Shown: positions 24,605 to 35,800 of the stretch, piece by piece
Position numbering within the stretch: the first letter of the stretch is position 1
How the letters are laid out: the number at the start of each line of letters is the position of its first letter
From: Grifola frondosa
Lineage: Eukaryota > Basidiomycota > Agaricomycetes > Polyporales > Grifolaceae
Assembly (NCBI GenBank): GCA_001683735.1
Contig: LUGG01000057.1
Coordinates: 1 to 64,000 of the forward strand
DNA: 64,000 bases
Reading direction: 5' to 3'
Translations under genes and position numbers: made by a program
The notes under the pieces: generated by a model
What the model saw: the letters and a program-made list of their open reading frames with translations, nothing else
Told to the model about the DNA's origin: nothing
Database searches by the model: none

Positions 24605-24713
24605 TGTCCGTGCTGCTGTTTTTCGCTCTCCGGTTTGAACTCCGAAGGGGAGCACGTGATCCCGGTGGCACGCTCACACCCTATGCCGTCTGGTTACGAG
24701 ACTACGTCTGACG

Positions 24714-24721
24714 ATACACTG
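24714..24721. repeat. target-site duplication of outer TIR element, right copy
   Basis: ATACACTG, as at 15087-15094, immediately outside the right inverted repeat. It lies 56 bp past the stop codon of the downstream polymerase gene, so the insertion point is just 3' of that gene. Confidence 0.65.
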
Positions 24722-24776
24722 AGAAGATAAACTACATTCAAGATACAATATCAAGAGTGGAAAAAAGACTAGCCAA

Positions 24777-27604
24777 TTAAGCATCCGCATTCCTTAACGT
24801 AGGGTCGATCCATTCCAACTCGAACAGGTCGAATACTTCTTTCTCAGTCTTTGGGAAGAACACTTTTGAGTCGTATCGGCGAGTTCTGCGAAGAATGTCG
24901 GCATTGATAAGTGATGAAGCGGCCCATTACTTACATGCCGGAACTATCAAACTTCATCCCACTTAGTAAGGCAAGACGATTAGAACGACAGGTAACTTAG
25001 ACGATAATCCGCAACGTACTGTTTGTCCTTTGCCCACTGCCTCAAATCTCTTTGGAACATAATAGAGCCGCTCCTACGCAACGATGATTTTACGGAAATT
25101 CATAGAAAATTCAAGAACACTTACCAGCCAACGACAGCTGTCCAGTACAGCTCGGGGGGACTGAATATCAGGTCAAGCCGTCGGCGAGTACCGCGGTAGA
25201 ATGTAGATGATGGCGGGAGGATGAAGACCGTGAGCGATTTCTCAAGTGAGTCCCAGTGCGTGGTACGGAGAGGGTTATGTGCATGAAATCCCGACAGGTC
25301 TGAGGAGCCCATGAACCGAGATCTCAGCTGGTCCACAAAACAGGGACATACGCATGACATGTGAGACCATCCCTGCAAGATTATGAGTCAGTTCCACGTT
25401 ACTTGTACGTTGAAGGGGTACTAACCGCCCTCATGAAGCCTCTGTACAACACGCTTACACAGCCCCTTGATCTTGGATGCGTCAGGGTGTGTGAAAACCA
25501 TGTCGACGTCGCTGCTTTCCGGCTTGCCTCTCCGGTAACTATATGCGTAACAAAAATGTCGTCAAGATTGCTCCCATGTGTATCGACATAATAAACATAC
25601 CCTCCGACGATGGTAGACACACATCCATGCTCTAGTTGGTCCAGCTCGCGCATGACTACTCGCCCCATCTCCTCGACCTCGTCCCTTGGTATCCTTCAAG
25701 ACGAGTTTCAGGTGGACGTATGAGCAACTGCAGAGCACAAACGCACTTGATCGCTAAGTCCTCCCTCAATCCGAGCGCAATTTTAATCCAAGTGTCTCCG
25801 AGACCTTCGTCGCCTTCGTCCTTCGCATGTCGACGTTTAGACTCCTTTTCTACCTCGACGATGCCGGAGTCAATTGAGGTTTGTGTCTTGGAGTCGACGC
25901 CATAGTACACCTCAAGTTCGTCAAGCGAGCGCAGACCAAGATCGTACAGCCGTTGGGCGGTCGTTGGGCCAATACCATAGATAGACGAAAAGAGGGAGAG
26001 CGCCTGGAAGCGGACGGAGGAACGGATAGTTTCTGAGAGTCGTTATGAACGCATGCACCAAGTAATGAGTTAATCAGCTCACCAGCCTCGTTGATGTGTC
26101 CGCCGTCAATAAATTCCTCAACCTGAAACAGAGATTTTGAGAGGACAGGATGCAAGGAAAAGAGGGCTTACCAGTCCTGTGATTTTCGTACCGATGTAGG
26201 GGAGCTTCTCCACTTGCTTCATGGATGTGATCTTGTGCGGATATGCTGAACCGTCCAGTTGCCTTGTGTAGTCACCAGATGCCACGGACAATGGACGTAC
26301 CTTTGAGTGCTGAGACTGCACGGGCGTAGCTTAGTGCACTTCGCACCTCACCCTCGAGAGCGCGGCTCTGTCGGATTATGTCTAGCTCATGCACAAGTGC
26401 CTGGTTCGGACACACAAGGGGCGATGCACGCTGGCACGCGTAACGCGAGGTATAGTCAAGTTTGGTGATGTCGGTCTCCAGTGGTGGAGAAGGCGGAAGG
26501 AGATAGGCTGGAATTGCTGTTGGGGGCGATGTCGCGGAAGTAGCGGATGCAAGGGATTCCTGTGAGTGACGAAGGGAAGAAGAGGCATACGAAGACGTGG
26601 AGGATGGGGAACACGCGCAAGGTTTGCAGTTACATTCAGGGCAGTTCTGCACTATCGTGTCTTGTAAGTCTTGTATAGCAATGTAGTTGTCGTAAGGTAG
26701 CGAGGAGCCATTTTTGACAGAGTCTCGCAACCATTGCGGGGTAACGACTGCCTTATGTTTCTGATGAACATGGGGATCAGCATTTGCATCTAGAGCAGTC
26801 AAAAGAAACACGAGAAAATATGTTGGTCACAGAAGCACTTTGAAAGCTTAGTAGCTTCTAGTTCTGCTCCGGAATCAATGCTCCCACTGAGAACTGTGTA
26901 ATGGCTTGATAACAATGCCTGAGCACCGACCGAGAAAACTCCTGATACACCGCTTATGTCACTCCACAATGCAGGGCGACAGAGAGAGAGCTATTCCTAT
27001 GAAATACAAACAACGTCATTTACAGACCGCCGCACCCGTTGATGCGAGAATGTAAAATGTCTCTATATGACGCGATTCACGAGCACCTATATGCCACTTC
27101 TCGCTGACCATTTGGATACGCAAACAAGTCGGTACTGCGAGTGAAACTCACCGCGAGTTCCCAAGGAATATGTCTCTCAAGACGTCGTCGCATGCCAATG
27201 GCCGTCACAATGACATCTGCATCCTCGGGCTTGTTGCACAAGCGTTTCGCGTGCTGTTCTGCAAGCCCGAACAATTCGGATATTGCGGAAGTATTCAGCT
27301 TAGCTTGAACAATGAAAAGCTTTACGTTAGGCAATGCCTTGCCCGGCGGCGGAGAGAGCCGCGGCCGTTTAGAAGACCCAGACAACAAGTTCGCCGATGA
27401 CGATGACTGCGATTCGGATTGAGAAGGGAGAGGCGCAGGTCTTTTGAATGGCATTCCAGACGATGTCTGCGGGGCTGAAGATGGTCTCCCACGAGCAGCG
27501 AAAGTGGTGTGGAACCAAGCCGCAGCGTCGCCCCTATTTGTGAGCTGATGCTCAGTATCGCGAGCGACTGTTCTGAAAACAGAACAAGACCGAAATAACA
27601 TCAT
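24777..27604 (-). CDS. POL4: family X DNA polymerase with BRCT domain (Pol lambda/mu/Pol4-like)
   Basis: Gap-filling polymerase of non-homologous end joining and base-excision repair. Read from 27604: a Ser/Pro-rich leader; a BRCT domain (KLFIVQAKLNTSAISELF, then VTPQWLRDSV across an intron at 27076-26793); a Ser/Pro linker with CPECNCKPCAC; an 8-kDa-like helical region (SRALEGEVRSALSYARAVSAL); helix-hairpin-helix segments (KLPYIGTKITGL and FSSIYGIGPTTAQRL); the palm with the metal-binding pair DVD (PESSDVDMVFTHP, about 25510) and the third Asp in RRLDLIFSPP (about 25170); and a C-terminus with TEKEVFDLLELEW, stop at 24777. Exons are joined by short introns. An internal start at 27453 (MPFKRPAPL) would omit a leader that looks weakly mitochondrial. 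Assignment to a specific subfamily is open. Confidence 0.88.
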
Positions 27605-28797
27605 ATCTTGAGCTTGCGCTCCTATGGTGAGAGATTGGTCTAGAAACAGTAAGTCCGGTCAGCTGGACGCAAACTTTGTGTTCCCAAAGTCGTTGAACGT
27701 CGGAATCTGTCGGCACAAGTTGATAGCCTTCGATATCAATATCCAGTACGAAAGAAGAGACGCAAGGGAATATTATTGGAACAAACCACACCAGAAGAAA
27801 GGTAGTAAAAATACGAAATTTCAGATTGGAGCACATAATTTCAAGAAACATTGTTTTACTTATTTAGCAATGACCTGTTATCACATATATGATATCTTAA
27901 CTCTCTATGTAACCAATAGAATCAGAGGATATTTATTCAACAAAAATTATTATTTCTTACGATACCAGCCCTGCCCTGAATATTGCGAGAAGACTATATG
28001 AACAAGGTTGACGCTCGAGGCTTCTTTGGACTCTTGCCCCTATTGCTCTAGTCACGGCGACTCTGAGATGGGGAGAGTTAACCCACCGTTTGATTCGTAC
28101 GTCGTCGACTTTCCCTGGCTGGACTTTTGCTTAACGCACTGACGACTCGTCTTCTCGCAGCCGAGCTGATGGCTCCGCGCACACCGACCCAAGAGGTTAA
28201 AATGCAAGGCCCATCACGTAAGCAGTGAAGTACCAGCCATTCCATATGTTGCATATGGATTGGGACTGTGCAGGCACGGTGGCGGTAGCAAGGGATCAAC
28301 GACAACCATGTATGTGTTCGAGTTTTCTTATTTCTTATGAAATCTCACTGCGATTCACAGTGGTTGTGGCACCACGGTGCATGACGGAATTTCCGTCAGT
28401 TTTTACAAATCAATTAACCCAGATCATCCGTTACCCCGATTCTCGATACTTCCTTCTCCCAGCGTCCATGACCGAATATGTGGTTTGCTGCATAGTCCGT
28501 AGAGAAGGGTTGAGAGATGGAGAGGTCGATGTTGACATGCGAGGCTGTGTAATTCCGCCATAGACGTTGTGCATGTCAAACCCACTCCTCAATACAAAGT
28601 GTTGAGTTGTATACATTGATGGAGTGTTACGTGTCAGTAAGTAAGCTGGGTGCTGGCGGGAAGATTCGAAATGTACGAAGCAACACACTCGCGGTTGGGT
28701 TTCCAGGATCATCTGCCAGCGAAATGAAGCTAACTCATTATATTTTAGGGTATCTTAGGGTATCTTGTATCTCCAAGTGTTGTGATATGTCATAATG
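27605..28797. other. intergenic, AT-rich in part, nothing recognised
   Basis: Divergence point between the polymerase and the downstream membrane protein's 3' end. 27800-27990 is AT-rich. A 12-bp word (GGTATCTTAGGG) is partly repeated at about 28750. No coding signal is supported. Confidence 0.5.
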
Positions 28798-29892
28798 TCA
28801 TACACGACCATGCTGCTCCTCTTCCTTCGCGAGCTCGTCCCGCGTAGGCACAAGACCCGGCACCGCGAAAAGAACCACTGCAAACAGCTCCGGCAGCGCT
28901 GCAAGCGGGTACCAGAAGTGCTCGTTGATTTGCTTCACGAATGGAGTCAACATTAGCACGCGAATGAAGGGGCTACTGGGAAGCGGAATATTAAACTAAC
29001 CTGGGCGGGGTTATTCGTTGTCGCAGCGAAGAACGCCTCGCGTAGAAGAATAAAGCCTGCAATCGCAGAGAGAATGTACACGCCGTGCGACGTGCCGAAA
29101 GGAACACCTTGGATGCGTGTTCTGCCCGCTACCGTGTGGGTCAGCTTTGTGATCTAAAGATAATAGATATAGCCAGGGGACGTACATGTAGACTCGGAGA
29201 CGCTGAGGATAAAGGTTTCGATAACGAGCAGAATGCTGACTACGAGGAAGATGTAGATGCTTGCGTGACGCAGCGAGTTACCGGTGTTGACTGTTGACGG
29301 ATTGGAGCTCGAGGCGTCCGTCTGATAAGAGTAACGTCAGAGAGGTATTGATGGCATACGAATCAAGGTTACTTACCGCCCCGATGATCCCGAGCACAAC
29401 TGCGACGAGTAGGATGATGCGGATCATATGCCGGTTGTGCATAATGCGCGAGATGAGTTTGACTGGGCCAGGCGCACGGTCGAAAATACGGGCGGTGTCC
29501 GCGAGGATATCGCGGTCGAGCGCGAGGGTATAGGCCGAGTAGATCACACCGAAGACGCCTACATTGTAAAGAACCTCCTGCGCGATCACCAGGTTCAGGT
29601 TCTGCCCCGCAGCGTTTGAGTCTGCCAGAACCGCACGGAGAATGAAAGAAACAGTCCGGACTAGAAAAGGTAGTTAGGGCTCGCGGCGGGTTGGAATTTA
29701 ATCGGACGTACTAAGGCAGAAGAGGGAGAGGACGATGAAGACATAGGTTGGGTATCGGATGCTTCGAAGAACGTAGAATATGAAAAGTGGAATATAGATT
29801 ATGGCGAAGACGATGGCGCCGCCGAGGGAGTGGATGCCTTCGATCTGCGCGTAGTTAATTGCGGATGCTCGAGCAATTATCTCAAATGCCAT
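28798..29892 (-). CDS. multi-pass membrane protein, fungal, uncharacterised
   Basis: Start at 29892 (MAFEIIARASAINYAQIEG), stop at 28798. Hydrophobic segments in order: GGAIVFAIIYIPLFIFYVL, TYVFIVLSLFCLS, VLYNVGVFGVIYSAYTLAL, IRIILLVAVVLGIIGA, IYIFLVVSILLVIETFIL, HGVYILSAIAGFILL, and WYPLAALPELFAVVLFAVPG. This makes about seven helices. The C-terminus is hydrophilic and acidic (TRDELAKEEEQHGRV). Introns fall near 29700-29660, 29375-29320, 29185-29120 and 29000-28930. The layout resembles the fungal RTA1/DUF7702-like membrane families. I cannot assign a function. Confidence 0.75.
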
Positions 29893-31245
29893 TGGAGTGA
29901 GCTTGTAGGGGATTTTTGTGACTAGCCATGAAGGAAAGGACGTACATATACATTTTCAGAACTGAGCACTTTGAGGTACGTGCAGGGCCCGAGTCCGCAG
30001 AGATTGTCTCAACAAGTGATCGCTTAATGACAATGCTGTGTATGTCCGTACATCGCATTCGCACCGGGTACAATTCATGTTAATAATAGCACGCAGCTTT
30101 TCCAGTGACAGCCCCGGACAATCGGAATAGTCGCCATCGAGCTCGGAAGGAAGAAATTGAGTGGTGCGCAGTAGTGCCGGCGCGAGATGGGGGCGAATCA
30201 CAGCAGGTACCACAGATGTGGTACCCCCGCAGAAGTCCATCTGGGGAATGAATTGCACCCGGTACTTCATTACATGAAACTACATTCCTTGAGGTCTCAA
30301 TGACGCCGATGCTCAAAAAATCACGGATTGCATGCGGTGTGTTATTGATCAAACTTCGCAACCGTGAACGCGTTCTTACTTGGATCCTGAATCTCAACAC
30401 TAGGTCAGAGGGCCGCCTTCATTAGAGTACGAGTGAATGAAAGGACTGACGTTCGTTGCGGAAGGAGCGGTCTCCGTCCTCGCCTGTCAACACCAGTCAA
30501 AGTCTATGTCAAAGGTGTAACAGCATCAGTGCGCATATGCCTGACGCCGAGCATTTGCGGAAGCACTGCGCACAAAATATTGATGTCAGCTGATAAGAAC
30601 ACAATGATATCACTGTGTTGAAAGAAATTAGCACCGACATTGATATTATCCTACTTATTAGGTATGGATTGGAAAGAATCTGAATGATATCGCACATACC
30701 TCTGAAATGTGAACTACATCTGTAGAACATGGATTAATGTTATCATCGCTGTGGCCGGCTGTGAGGCCTCCTCCTCGGTGCCGCGACGTGGCTGCGACAC
30801 GGCGAACGGTGCGCCAATTGGTTCTTAATGTTACCGTCAGTGCAACGAGCTGTGAGGCTTCGGTGCTGCGACCTGCGTGTTACTGCGCCAATTAATGATA
30901 GATGTGAAAGAAGGATCCAATATTACTTGATCGGGCAGCAAAGCTTTCCCACGCAGGCTGTTCTCCCTCCTCAGGCTCAGCGCTCATCGCGACTTGGGAG
31001 TCTTCGCTTCGTGAATTGTGGTCATCTTGCTTTCAGTTACTCCCGAAGGTATTTTCGTACGATATAACAGCTAATCAACACCTGAGCGCCCATCGTTGGC
31101 CGTTCCATTGGTTCTACCATGATGATCACAGCTTTCGGGTCAAAGGGGGTCCACGGGAACCCGCCCCTACCTCTGGCTAAGACGTGTCAGCTATCCTCGT
31201 TATCATTTGCGTTTTGGATCCACAACATAAGTACTTGTGGTCGAG
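29893..31245. other. intergenic region with a diverged short direct repeat
   Basis: No gene is supported. Two stretches, about 30752-30815 and 30848-30895, share GCTGTGAGGC, GGTGC-GCGAC and GCGCCAATT in the same order. This is a diverged direct repeat of about 50-60 bp. Confidence 0.45.
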
Positions 31246-32668
31246 ATGGCGCTTTTCAATCACCTCGATGTTCCTCGGATTCTGTCCGAGTCTGCAACTT
31301 GGTCGCATCAGAATGAAACTGTTAGTACGACTTTCTCTTCTCATACAGATTCTAACATCCGGGCAGGCATTACTCGAACCATTCACACATATCAATTCTA
31401 TCCCAGGCAAAGAGATACGTGGACAGATGGTCGAGGCTTTCAACACATGGTTGCATGTTCCCGACGACAGGCTCGCAATCATATCGAAAGTGGTTAGCAT
31501 GCTGCACACGGCGAGCCTTCTGTAAGTAAACGATGAAGAATTTCGTCGACTCAGCTGAGTCTTGTGCAGCATAGATGATATCGAAGATGATGCTCAACTC
31601 AGAAGAGGGGTGCCAGGTATGTAATCAACAGTTTCAGCCGAATTTTATGTTCAGGAATCATTGTAGTGTCTCATAAGATTTACGGCATACCGCAAACCAT
31701 AAACTCCGCAAACTACGTCTATTTTCTAGCGTACCAAGCACTGTTTTCGTTGCGATCTGGTTTGGGGGCAGGCACCGAGTCCTCGTCAGATGAAAAGCAT
31801 CGCCTCATCCCATTCAATGAACTTGATCGTGTTGTTACAGGTATAATTGTTATATTTAATAACGTGGATGTCATTACTCACTGCATACCGTAGCCGAACT
31901 CCTCTCTCTTCATCGTGGACAGGGACTTGAAATACTCTGGCGTGACTCGCTGCAATGTCCTACCGAAGAGGAATACGTGGCCATGGTCAATAATAGTCAG
32001 TTGCTCTCGTCGCGTGTATATCTCACTTGAATGACGGAATCGATATACAGAAACCGGCGGTCTATTCAGAGTCGCGGTGAAACTGATGATGGCTTGTTCC
32101 ACCGCAAATATCGATGTGTAAGATCTGAGGTCTATCCTTCATTCGTTTTTGTATGCTGATGCTTTGGCTTGTAGGGATTACGTGCCGCTTGTAAATTTGT
32201 TCGGCGTATATTTTCAGATTCGAGATGATTATATGAACTTGCAAAGTACCCTGGCAAGCTCATTTCTTTTGCTCTTTCTGTGTTGAGGGATCTCATAATG
32301 TGCTCTCAGTATACTGAGAACAAGGGCTTCGCTGAAGATTTGACGGAAGGAAAGTTTTCCTTTCCAATCGTGCACGCCGTCCGCGCGGATCCTTCGAACA
32401 GACAAGTGCTCAGTCAGTAGTTGTCTACTCAAGAGTTCACTTGACGTGTCTTACATTAACTTCTCGGGCAGATATCCTCCAGAAACGTCCGACCACACCC
32501 ACGTTGAAGGTTCATGCCATCTCATACCTAAAGAACCAGACGAAATCGTTCGACTATACGATAAGTGTCATGCGCGATCTCGAGAAGCAAATTCGTGAAG
32601 AGATTGGGAGGCTGGGAGGCAACCTGAGGTTGGAGAAGATTATGGATACTTTATACGTTGAGGCCTGA
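31246..32668 (+). CDS. geranylgeranyl diphosphate synthase (trans-isoprenyl diphosphate synthase)
   Basis: Makes C20 geranylgeranyl diphosphate from farnesyl or shorter diphosphates and isopentenyl diphosphate, for protein prenylation and terpenoids. Exon 1 is 31246-31320 ([12 protein letters not shown]), exon 2 31367-31521, exon 3 31570-31616, and exon 4 starts at 31667, all GT-AG. Domain marks: [16 protein letters not shown], the first Asp-rich motif DDIED in exon 3 followed by LRRG, HGQG-like [28 protein letters not shown], and the second Asp-rich motif in [10 protein letters not shown] followed by [18 protein letters not shown]. The C-terminus is in the exon ending at 32668. The length (about 320 residues) is normal. 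The residues before DDIED (HTASLLI) are short-chain type and consistent with GGPP synthase. It is not in an evident terpene cluster. Confidence 0.9.
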
Positions 32669-32882
32669 GGGGCCCTCACTTGGTTGATTCCAGTGATATT
32701 TTGGATAGTGGAATCTACTATATTATATTTATCATGTGTACGTCAAAGGCCATGGCCATCAGGTCCGCATATGGGCGCTTGTAGGCGCGAGTCCACAGCG
32801 CGCGAGACGTCGCGACCTGCTGTCTCTCATCTTTCACTGGCAGGCATCGACGCCTCTTCAAACCAAGGCTGCCATCGTCACG

Positions 32883-35800
32883 ATGGGCAGGTCTGAGATT
32901 GAATCGTGGATAGCTTCCACGTCTACTGCGAGCGACCTCTCTGAAAATTCAGCGCTATCAAGTGCCCTGCCTGCATGGCGGAGGGAAAAAGTCTTGTCTG
33001 ACTGGCCGAGGGCCCTCGAAGCTGCTCAAACCCATCTCCTGACAAGCAGTACGAAGCTGCGTATCAGATTTCTCCAAGATGAGTTGCTTGTTCTCGCGAG
33101 ACACGGAGGTGAGTGAGGCACGGTTCATCTCGCATAATGGCTCACATGGCGTGGTATGCAGATCTCAGCCTGTCGCAAATCTTGGATGTTTTCAAGCTCC
33201 TTACGCAGACGTATCCACGGTACGTTGATGCAGCATCGCGGGAGGCCGTTGAAGCTGTCGGAGTTGCACTGGTACGGCGGGACGAGCTGCGCGGCACGCC
33301 AGAAGGCGAGCCAAACGAGTCAAAGTTCGGCGTGACAGAGCAAATTCTGGGGTGGATGTCGCATGAGGTTGGGAAGTTTTCAAAACGAGCCAGGTTCGCG
33401 ATTATTTTCTTTTTTTAAAGGCTGACAGTTAACACTCCCGCTTAGTTCCCATGCTGCAGCGGACATGTTCGTCCTCCTGGGCTGGTGCTGCGGCCTATAT
33501 GTTGCATGCCTGCAGAGCAATCCGGAATTCACGTCGTCGCGTTGTTGGGAAGTCCTGGTCGGCGTTATGGCTTCTCTCGTCGACATGCTGCTAGATCCCT
33601 CTACACGAACCAAACACTCCATCCAGAAGAGTTCGCTGGTGCGCACCCGACGTGCGTTGCGTTCGGTATGTCGCATATTTCTACTCCGCTCTTAATTCTC
33701 ACCATGATTCTACCTCAGAAACCAGAGCAATTGCCAGTTATTATGAGAACACTGTTACGACTCGCGAAGACGCAATCTCTGTCCGTGGTCCCCTTGTTGG
33801 GTATATCAGTAGATGTGACAATTCGACTGAAAAATGTCAAGGATGATAATCTAAAGAAAGTGGACCCACAAATCAAGGTATGTTCTTCGCAGATTACATG
33901 TTTGCGATTCGGTTCATGACCCATATCGCAGTCGGAGATCCTGAATTTTTATGCCAACTCGATGCTGATGTCCAGAGTGCCTGTCCCATCCCATGCATCG
34001 GTGAGTGATGCGAATATGTGCCACGGCTCGATACTAATACTAAGTTGTATGCGGTGTTAGGCTGCTTTGCATGATTTTGTTCGAACCTCGGTCACGGAAG
34101 ATGACTTTGCAGGCACAATCTTGCCAGCCATGGAGAAGGCGCTCTTACGATCGCCTGAGATATCGTTGAATGGTGAGACAGCTACCATTTAAGGAATGCA
34201 TCTAATCCGAAATTTCAGTCATTTCTTACTTCTTCACGGCCTATTCACACCCAGTGCAAGATGATGTGTTCAAGAAGATCTTGACGCCGACTCTTAACAG
34301 CTCACGGTCAACCAGCCATGTCGTCCGGATGAACGCGGCTGCTCTTTTCAAAGTTCTCATACAGAAGAGCGCCGGAGAAGGCAACGTATTACACGCTGTG
34401 AATGAAGTGCTCGCTGTGCCGAAGGCAGGAAAGACTGCAGGCGCGGAGCATCGAGTTGCATTGTATAGCATGCTCGGCTCCGTGACGCCTTCCGCCTTGG
34501 TTTCTGAGACTATCATCCAGACAATGCTCCCTCTCCTCGCGAAGGAGACCCACGATGCGGCAATCGTCGTGTCCACCTCGTCGATCACTCCCCATCTCGT
34601 CTTTTGCCTGAACGCCAATACTGTGTTGCCGGAAGATGTGATGTCACTAGTGGTGAGGGAGATGAATAGCTCAAAGCCGGCTATACGACGGGCATTCTGC
34701 TCGCTTGTGGGAGATGCATTTTGGCAATTGGGGGAATTAAAGTCTGAAGTGTCCTTGACATTCGCGAAGGCTGTCCTCCCAGCATTCGAGACCAATTTGA
34801 AGACGGTGGCGGCGAACCCACTTAATGCCGTTGCAGGAGCGCTCGAGGGATATATTGCGGTCGCGATCTTGCTTGGTCCGCTCTCTCGTTCTGGCCAATT
34901 CGGTAGATTAATCATATTCTATCCTTGTGTTCTCTTGACGAATATCCTAATATTGGTTTTGTGTTGTCCCGGTTTACAGCAGGAATCATCTCTCAGAATA
35001 CCACACTTCAGACGTTGGTGTCTCCTGGTTCCAAGCCATCTTTCTTGCTGTGGGATAAGGTCTATCAAAAGCTCGCTCATGTTAACGACGAGGCGTGGTT
35101 GCTCCGTGCGAGTGAAGCCACCCTCCGATTCTACAAGGATGAACTAATGCAAAGTGAACAGTCACGGTTTGTGATCTTCACTAGTTTCGTTCACTTGATC
35201 GTGAATTCATATGTTTCCCCGTAGTGCTATGATGGGAATGATTTTCCTTCATCTTGCGGTCGAAAGCTCGTCCTCACACATCCGTCGCTCAGTAATCGCC
35301 TCCCTAGAACTGCTCACAACGCAGCTGCCTGAACTAGTGACGGACTCTGTGACTGCCGCTATGACAACGTACTTGTCGAAAGAGAGGTCGAAGGCTGCTA
35401 ATGGCGCCGGAGATGACTCTGAGCCGTCAATCAATAAGGAAAGCCGTTTATCAGCCGTCGTCCTCGCATGTGCTGCGTTCGCCGACGATTGCAGTCACGA
35501 GACTCGTGAGAAGCTGTTGATAAAGTTTATTGTTCTAGCACATCACTCTGCAGTTTGTGAGTATTCAAAATTTGTCCTATTGACGCCATCTGACTCTGCT
35601 TTTCCTTGACTCTGCAAGGCGGGTGGTTCCCGTCAGACGTGGATTGATATGTGCCAGAAGGGAGGTGTGGATCCGCATCAGCTCGTTTGCGCTTACCTGG
35701 ATCAGATTCTCATCACGGTAGTTGAATCGCTGAATCTCCAATCCAAGGTAACGTTGATATTTTGAATATACTGCGAGCACTCTATGGACTAATGTTACTA

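Larger units (their letters stand above)
15095..24713. mobile_element. non-autonomous element with long imperfect terminal inverted repeats, interrupted by the hAT composite
   Basis: The left inverted repeat spans about 15095-15222. Its mirror begins at 15805 (C-run, then the mirror of 15187-15213), runs to 15848 and resumes at 24605 to 24713 on the other side of the 8.7-kb hAT composite. Matching blocks: the inner 30 bp (GGTGAATTTGGTATAGAG), the middle block (GGAGAGCGAAAAAC) and the outer block (GACGTAGTCTCG). The right repeat has about 30 extra bases between the outer and middle blocks. Without the insertion the element is about 860 bp and has no convincing transposase. The size and the 8-9 bp duplication fit a hAT- or Mutator-type MITE; the class is undecided. 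Confidence 0.65.

Noticed and set aside
30752..30895. Short repeats as a CRISPR-like array
   Set aside because: Only two diverged copies without regular spacers, in a fungal genome; a simple diverged direct repeat.
34241..34915. Long minus-strand open frame inside GCN1
   Set aside because: It is the antisense shadow of a long GCN1 exon with clear HEAT-repeat coding on the plus strand.
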